Shown piece by piece: positions 61,147 through 64,000 of a DNA stretch of 64,000 bases. Source of the stretch: an uncultured Bacteroidales bacterium (GTDB lineage Bacteria > Bacteroidota > Bacteroidia > Bacteroidales > Bacteroidaceae); NCBI GenBank assembly GCA_902778625.1, contig CACYYM010000010.1:124001-188000 (forward strand), given 5' to 3'. The notes under the pieces were generated by a model, which searched no databases, was not told the origin of the DNA, and was given only the letters and a program-made list of their open reading frames with translations. Every line of letters begins with the position of its first letter. Positions within the stretch are counted from its first letter, which is position 1. The position numbers were made by a program, and so were the translations under genes.

Positions 61147-61575
61147 CTAAGGCGTCCACATTTTCCACCCTTCTTTAAGAAGCACGAGGGGCAGTTCTAT
61201 CTGTTCGCTTGTACTGTCGGAGAAGTTGAGCTGGAGCATCACGTAGGCTGTGCTGTCCTCACAGAGGCTGTCGCTTATGGCTTTGACAGATTTGAGGCTC
61301 CGCATATCGTCCTTTGCCATGAACTGCGCCGTCGCATCGATGAGTTGACTGCGGAAGTCTTCCGGCAGGTTGTCGGAACTGGCATAACCATCGACGAAGC
61401 CCTTGTAGTTGCCTTTGATGAGCATTGTATAGTACTTCTCGGCCGCCTTCTGCGCAGACTTGTGCGTGAAGTGCCCTTTTGAGCATGCGAACAGGACAGC
61501 TGTCAGCAGACCTCCGCACATTAAAAGTGCGCCTTGGTGCAAAAGCATCCGAGAACAGACAACAACTTTCTTCAT
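61147..61575 (-). CDS. Small lipoprotein with DUF4878-like fold
   Basis: 142 aa. Signal II sequence with lipobox LFACS near residue 31; a later start (MLLHQGALLM) is possible. The mature part (KSAQKAAEKYYTMLIKGNYK ... EDFRSQLIDATAQFMAK, WKMWTP end) resembles the NTF2-like DUF4878 lipoproteins. Role unknown. It begins on the base after the der stop, so the two are probably co-transcribed. Confidence 0.78.
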   Translation of the reverse strand: MKKVVVCSRMLLHQGALLMCGGLLTAVLFACSKGHFTHKSAQKAAEKYYTMLIKGNYKGFVDGYASSDNLPEDFRSQLIDATAQFMAKDDMRSLKSVKAISDSLCEDSTAYVMLQLNFSDSTSEQIELPLVLLKEGWKMWTP

Positions 61576-62886
61576 TTATTTCTGCCTGATGAATATGTTT
61601 ATCGGACATCCCGAGAAGTCCCAGCGCTCGCGTATCTTGTTCTCGAGGAACCGCTTGTAGGGCTCCTTCACGTATTGCGGCAGGTTCGCATAGAACACAA
61701 ACGAGGGCACATGTGTGTCGGGAATCTGCATGCAGTACTTTATCTTGATGTACTTGCCCTTCATCGATGGTGGCGGATAGGCCTCGATGAGCGGCAGCAT
61801 TTCTTCGTTGAGCTTGTGCGTCGACACTTTTCTGCGGCGATTGAGGAAGACGTCCTTTGCCGTCTCGAGCACCTTGAAGATGCGCTGCTTTGTGAGTGCC
61901 GAGCCGAAGATGATGGGGAAGTCTGTGAAGGGAGCCATGCGCTCGCGGATGGCGTCCTCCATCGTCTTGATCACCTTCGTGTCCTTATCAGGCACAAGGT
62001 CCCATTTGTTGACCACCACCACGATGCTCTTCTGGTTCTTCTGAATGATTTGGAAGATGTTCAGGTCCTGCGCCTCGATGCCTCTGGTGGCATCAATCAT
62101 GAGGATGCAAACATCGCTGTTTTCGATGGCTCGAATCGACCGCATCACGCTGTAGAACTCCAGGTCTTCGCTCACCTTGTTCTTCCTTCTGATGCCAGCA
62201 GTATCCACCAGATAGAAGTCGAAACCAAACTTGTCGTAGCGGGTATAGATACTGTCGCGAGTGGTGCCAGCGATGTCGGTCACAATGTTGCGTTCCTCGC
62301 CGATGAAGGCGTTGATGAGGCTCGACTTGCCAGCATTCGGGCGGCCAACAACGGCAAACCTCGGGATGTCTTCGTCGGGCAGGGCGTCGCCTTCCTTGGG
62401 GAACTTACTGCAGACGAGGTCGAGCAGGTCGCCCGTACCGCTTCCGGTTGCAGCCGAGATGCACTGCGGCTCGCCCAGTCCCAAGGCATAGAACTCGGCA
62501 GAGAGCCAAGTCTCGTTGTTGTCCATCTTATTGCAAACGAGCAGGACGGGTTTCTTCGAGCGGCGGAGAATGCCGGCCACAGCCTCGTCGAGGTCGGTGA
62601 TGCCGTTCTGGATGTCAACGAGAAAGAGGATCACGTCGGCCTCGTCGGTGGCGAGGGTCACTTGCTTACGGATTTCCTCCTCGAAGATATCGTCGCTTCC
62701 GACCACCCAGCCGCCGGTATCGATGACGGAGAACTCACGGTTGCCCCACTCGCACTTGCCGTACTGGCGGTCGCGTGTAGTGCCAGCCTCCTCGCTCACG
62801 ATGGCGTGGCGAGTCTGTGTCAAGCGGTTGAAAAGGGTACTCTTGCCCACATTCGGGCGCCCCACAATAGCTACTATGTTCGACAT
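61576..62886 (-). CDS. der: Ribosome biogenesis GTPase Der (EngA)
   Basis: 436 aa from [20 protein letters not shown]; upstream in-frame codons (to 62937) span the -7 box and are rejected. Two tandem GTPase domains: G1 GRPNVGKST (8-16) and GRPNAGKSS (about 180), G3 DTGGW and DTAGI, G4 NKMD and NKWD, followed by the KH-like C-terminal domain ending [11 protein letters not shown]. It helps assemble the 50S ribosomal subunit. Confidence 0.96.
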   Translation of the reverse strand: MSNIVAIVGRPNVGKSTLFNRLTQTRHAIVSEEAGTTRDRQYGKCEWGNREFSVIDTGGWVVGSDDIFEEEIRKQVTLATDEADVILFLVDIQNGITDLDEAVAGILRRSKKPVLLVCNKMDNNETWLSAEFYALGLGEPQCISAATGSGTGDLLDLVCSKFPKEGDALPDEDIPRFAVVGRPNAGKSSLINAFIGEERNIVTDIAGTTRDSIYTRYDKFGFDFYLVDTAGIRRKNKVSEDLEFYSVMRSIRAIENSDVCILMIDATRGIEAQDLNIFQIIQKNQKSIVVVVNKWDLVPDKDTKVIKTMEDAIRERMAPFTDFPIIFGSALTKQRIFKVLETAKDVFLNRRRKVSTHKLNEEMLPLIEAYPPPSMKGKYIKIKYCMQIPDTHVPSFVFYANLPQYVKEPYKRFLENKIRERWDFSGCPINIFIRQK

Positions 62887-62906
62887 AACTGTATATTTTG
62901 CGCGTG

Positions 62907-62914
62907 CAAAGTTA
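62907..62914 (-). promoter_or_regulatory. -7 promoter box TAACTTTG for der
   Basis: Minus-strand TAACTTTG lies 20 nt upstream of the der ATG at 62886 and fixes the start. Confidence 0.75.
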
Positions 62915-63134
62915 CGAATAAGTGAGCGAAATACCAAATTTATTTGAGTATTTCCGAGCGAAAGTACCCTCTTGCGCTCCAGTTGCTGCTCAGGCGCAGG
63001 CGGAACGGCGAAGTGTCTAAGCTTTCAAAAGTATTTTTTCTCGGTCTTTGTTTCAGCGGAGAGGTTACGGGCAGAGAGTGTATAGTTTAAGTTTAGAACT
63101 CCGCCGAAGGCCGCACTATCGACTTTAAGTCTGC
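62915..63134. other. Gene-free sequence right of der
   Basis: The stretch from 62887 to the window end (about 1.1 kb) has no gene I can support other than a possible gene end at 63969. It holds a heptamer array, a region with small hairpins (63480-63560) and a nested inverted repeat. On the minus strand a TACCTTTG box occurs at 63382-63389, but no start codon with a credible frame follows. Confidence 0.5.
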
Positions 63135-63278
63135 CTCTCAACTCTTGACTCTCAACTCTCGACTCTCAACTCTTGACTCTCAACTCTTGACTCTTGACTC
63201 TCAACTCTCGACTCTTGACTCTCGACTCTCAACTCTTGACTCTTGACTCTTGACTCTTGACTCTTGACTCTCGACTCA
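63135..63278 (+). repeat. Heptamer tandem array (CTCTYRA), about 20 copies
   Basis: Steps of exactly 7 nt alternate among CTCTCAA, CTCTTGA and CTCTCGA. The largest heptamer array in the window. Because 7 is not a multiple of 3 every frame is read in turn, which creates spurious open frames such as the minus-strand repeat ESRVKSQ. Confidence 0.92.
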
Positions 63279-63588
63279 ATTGGTTCTCTCGTGCAATCAA
63301 TTCCAACTACTGCAGTTAAGTTGGCGAACTCGCTGCGCCAAATTGGCCACTTTAGCGCGTCGTGTTCTTTGATTGACACTGCAAAGGTACGGCATTTTTC
63401 CTGCGCCACCAAATTTCAGGCATCGAATTGGGCCGATTTTCAGCAGCAATTGACGAGATTTTGCGCAGGCCCTGCTCGCAACCTTGACGCGATTTCGTCG
63501 AGCTTGCTTCCGCTCGGCAAGGTCGATGCGAGCATCACTCTGCACTCGCCTGCCCGCAACCTTGAAGCATTTTCCGCGAACATGTGGT

Positions 63589-63787
63589 TTTTTTGACTCA
63601 GAATTCAGAATTCAGTTTCTATATGAGGGGGTCATTCAGTGGGAAATATGGCCCTTAGAATTTTATAATATATAATATATATATATATTATATATTATAA
63701 AATTTTAGTAGCAAGATTTCGTTTTACTGCTTGCTAACTGTATTACTGCTCATATAAAAACTGAATTCTGAATTCCGAGTCAAAAAA
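63589..63787 (+). repeat. 199-bp inverted-repeat element with nested AT palindrome
   Basis: Arms of 39 nt (63589-63627 and 63749-63787) match at 37 of 39 positions as inverted repeats. They begin TTTTTTGACTC and end CTATATGAG on the left. The arms contain 7-nt steps (TCAGAAT). Inside lies a perfect 46-bp AT-only palindrome, 63659-63704 (AATTTTATAATATATAAT...). The element has no open frame. I see no clear target-site duplication. It could be a MITE-like element or a cruciform-forming site. Confidence 0.82.
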
Positions 63788-63968
63788 TATGTAAAGAACC
63801 TCGCACGATGGTTAATAGATGTTAAATTATGAGTTTCCCGTGAAGTGTTTGATGCGTTGCAGGGAAGTGCAAGTTATTGCCAGTTATTGCTGGTTATGTG
63901 TGGCAATAATATCCTTCTCCTGCCGTTTCTCGCAAAAGCCGAAGAAGGAGAGGGAACAATCAGGGAAC

Positions 63969-64000
63969 TTACGCGTTGCCGAGGGTGCCGTCCATGGGCA
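63969..64000 (-). CDS. Possible 3' end of a gene running off the right edge
   Basis: On the minus strand the last bases read in frame as PMDGTLGNA and stop (TAA, complement 63969-63971). This is too short to identify. It is a plausible gene end given the hairpin-like CCTTCTCCT/AGGAGAGG at about 63911-63955, but may be chance. Confidence 0.25.
   Translation of the reverse strand, partial: PMDGTLGNA

Noticed and set aside
63152..63412. Minus-strand protein with ESRVKSQ repeats
   Set aside because: It is the translation of the 7-nt repeat array; no signal, no homology, and heptamers give open frames by chance.
63460..63560. Phased array in the gap right of der
   Set aside because: Small hairpins exist (CTTGC...GCAAG near 63503-63521, GATGCGAGCATC near 63525-63536) but their spacing is irregular.
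1..64000. Genomic island, prophage or insertion sequence
   Set aside because: No integrase, transposase or phage genes were found; housekeeping genes and tRNAs are scattered throughout, and the repeats are non-coding.

Overview
The window looks like chromosomal DNA of a Bacteroidales bacterium, most likely a Prevotella-type member of the Prevotellaceae. The grounds are a SusC/SusD pair, split glycine dehydrogenase (gcvPA and gcvPB), an HU-HIG histone-like protein, a BspA-type leucine-rich repeat protein, a Ser-type sulfatase, little sign of Shine-Dalgarno sequences, and repeated use of the Bacteroidetes -7 promoter box TAnnTTTG. I saw no integrase, transposase, phage gene or CRISPR system.

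Layout. 1-2,580: 2-oxoglutarate:ferredoxin oxidoreductase (korA, korB cut by the window edge) and tRNA-Arg(CCT). 3,250-12,740: a small polysaccharide-utilisation locus, SusC-SusD-GH85 endo-beta-N-acetylglucosaminidase, which points to N-glycan foraging. 12,940-18,630: a BspA-like protein, a GH27 alpha-galactosidase (minus strand), an HU-like protein and a secreted hypothetical. 18,750-22,300 (minus): an NagX/HGSNAT-like membrane acyltransferase, a TGS/uridine-kinase-like nucleoside kinase and a YxxR (class III) sirtuin. 22,400-26,900: three consecutive FKBP prolyl isomerases (cytosolic, lipoprotein, exported) and a GH97 glycosidase. 27,050-29,175: an ECF sigma / anti-sigma operon ending in an outer-membrane barrel whose signal peptide is out of frame. 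29,850-32,670 (minus): SGNH hydrolase and sulfatase. 32,750-34,520: tRNA-Leu(CAA) and a decayed subtilisin gene. 34,860-43,775: lipoate ligase, complete glycine cleavage system and dihydrolipoyl dehydrogenase, followed by the divergent tdh/kbl pair; together these convert threonine to glycine and then to one-carbon units. 43,950-48,471 (minus): a giant secreted repeat protein and an unlisted 58-residue peptide gene. 48,850-54,530 (minus): recQ, clpX, clpP, tig. 54,810-62,890 (minus): a phosphodiesterase-like enzyme, lptB, mlaF/mlaE-type ABC genes, an M16 peptidase, a lipoprotein and der. 62,890-64,000: gene-poor repeat DNA.

The most unusual signal is not in the genes. At least eight intergenic regions carry arrays of 12-16 nt imperfect palindromes on an exact 22-nt pitch (one array alternates 21/23 nt). 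The palindrome sequence differs from array to array, but a CACG/CGTG core keeps recurring. A second class, 7-nt tandem repeats, fills many other gaps and also occurs inside coding regions. A third repeat (CCCCTCCAAAGGAGG type) sits in-frame in the sulfatase and at the signal-peptide junction of SusC. A 199-bp inverted-repeat element with a perfect 46-bp AT palindrome inside it lies near the right end.
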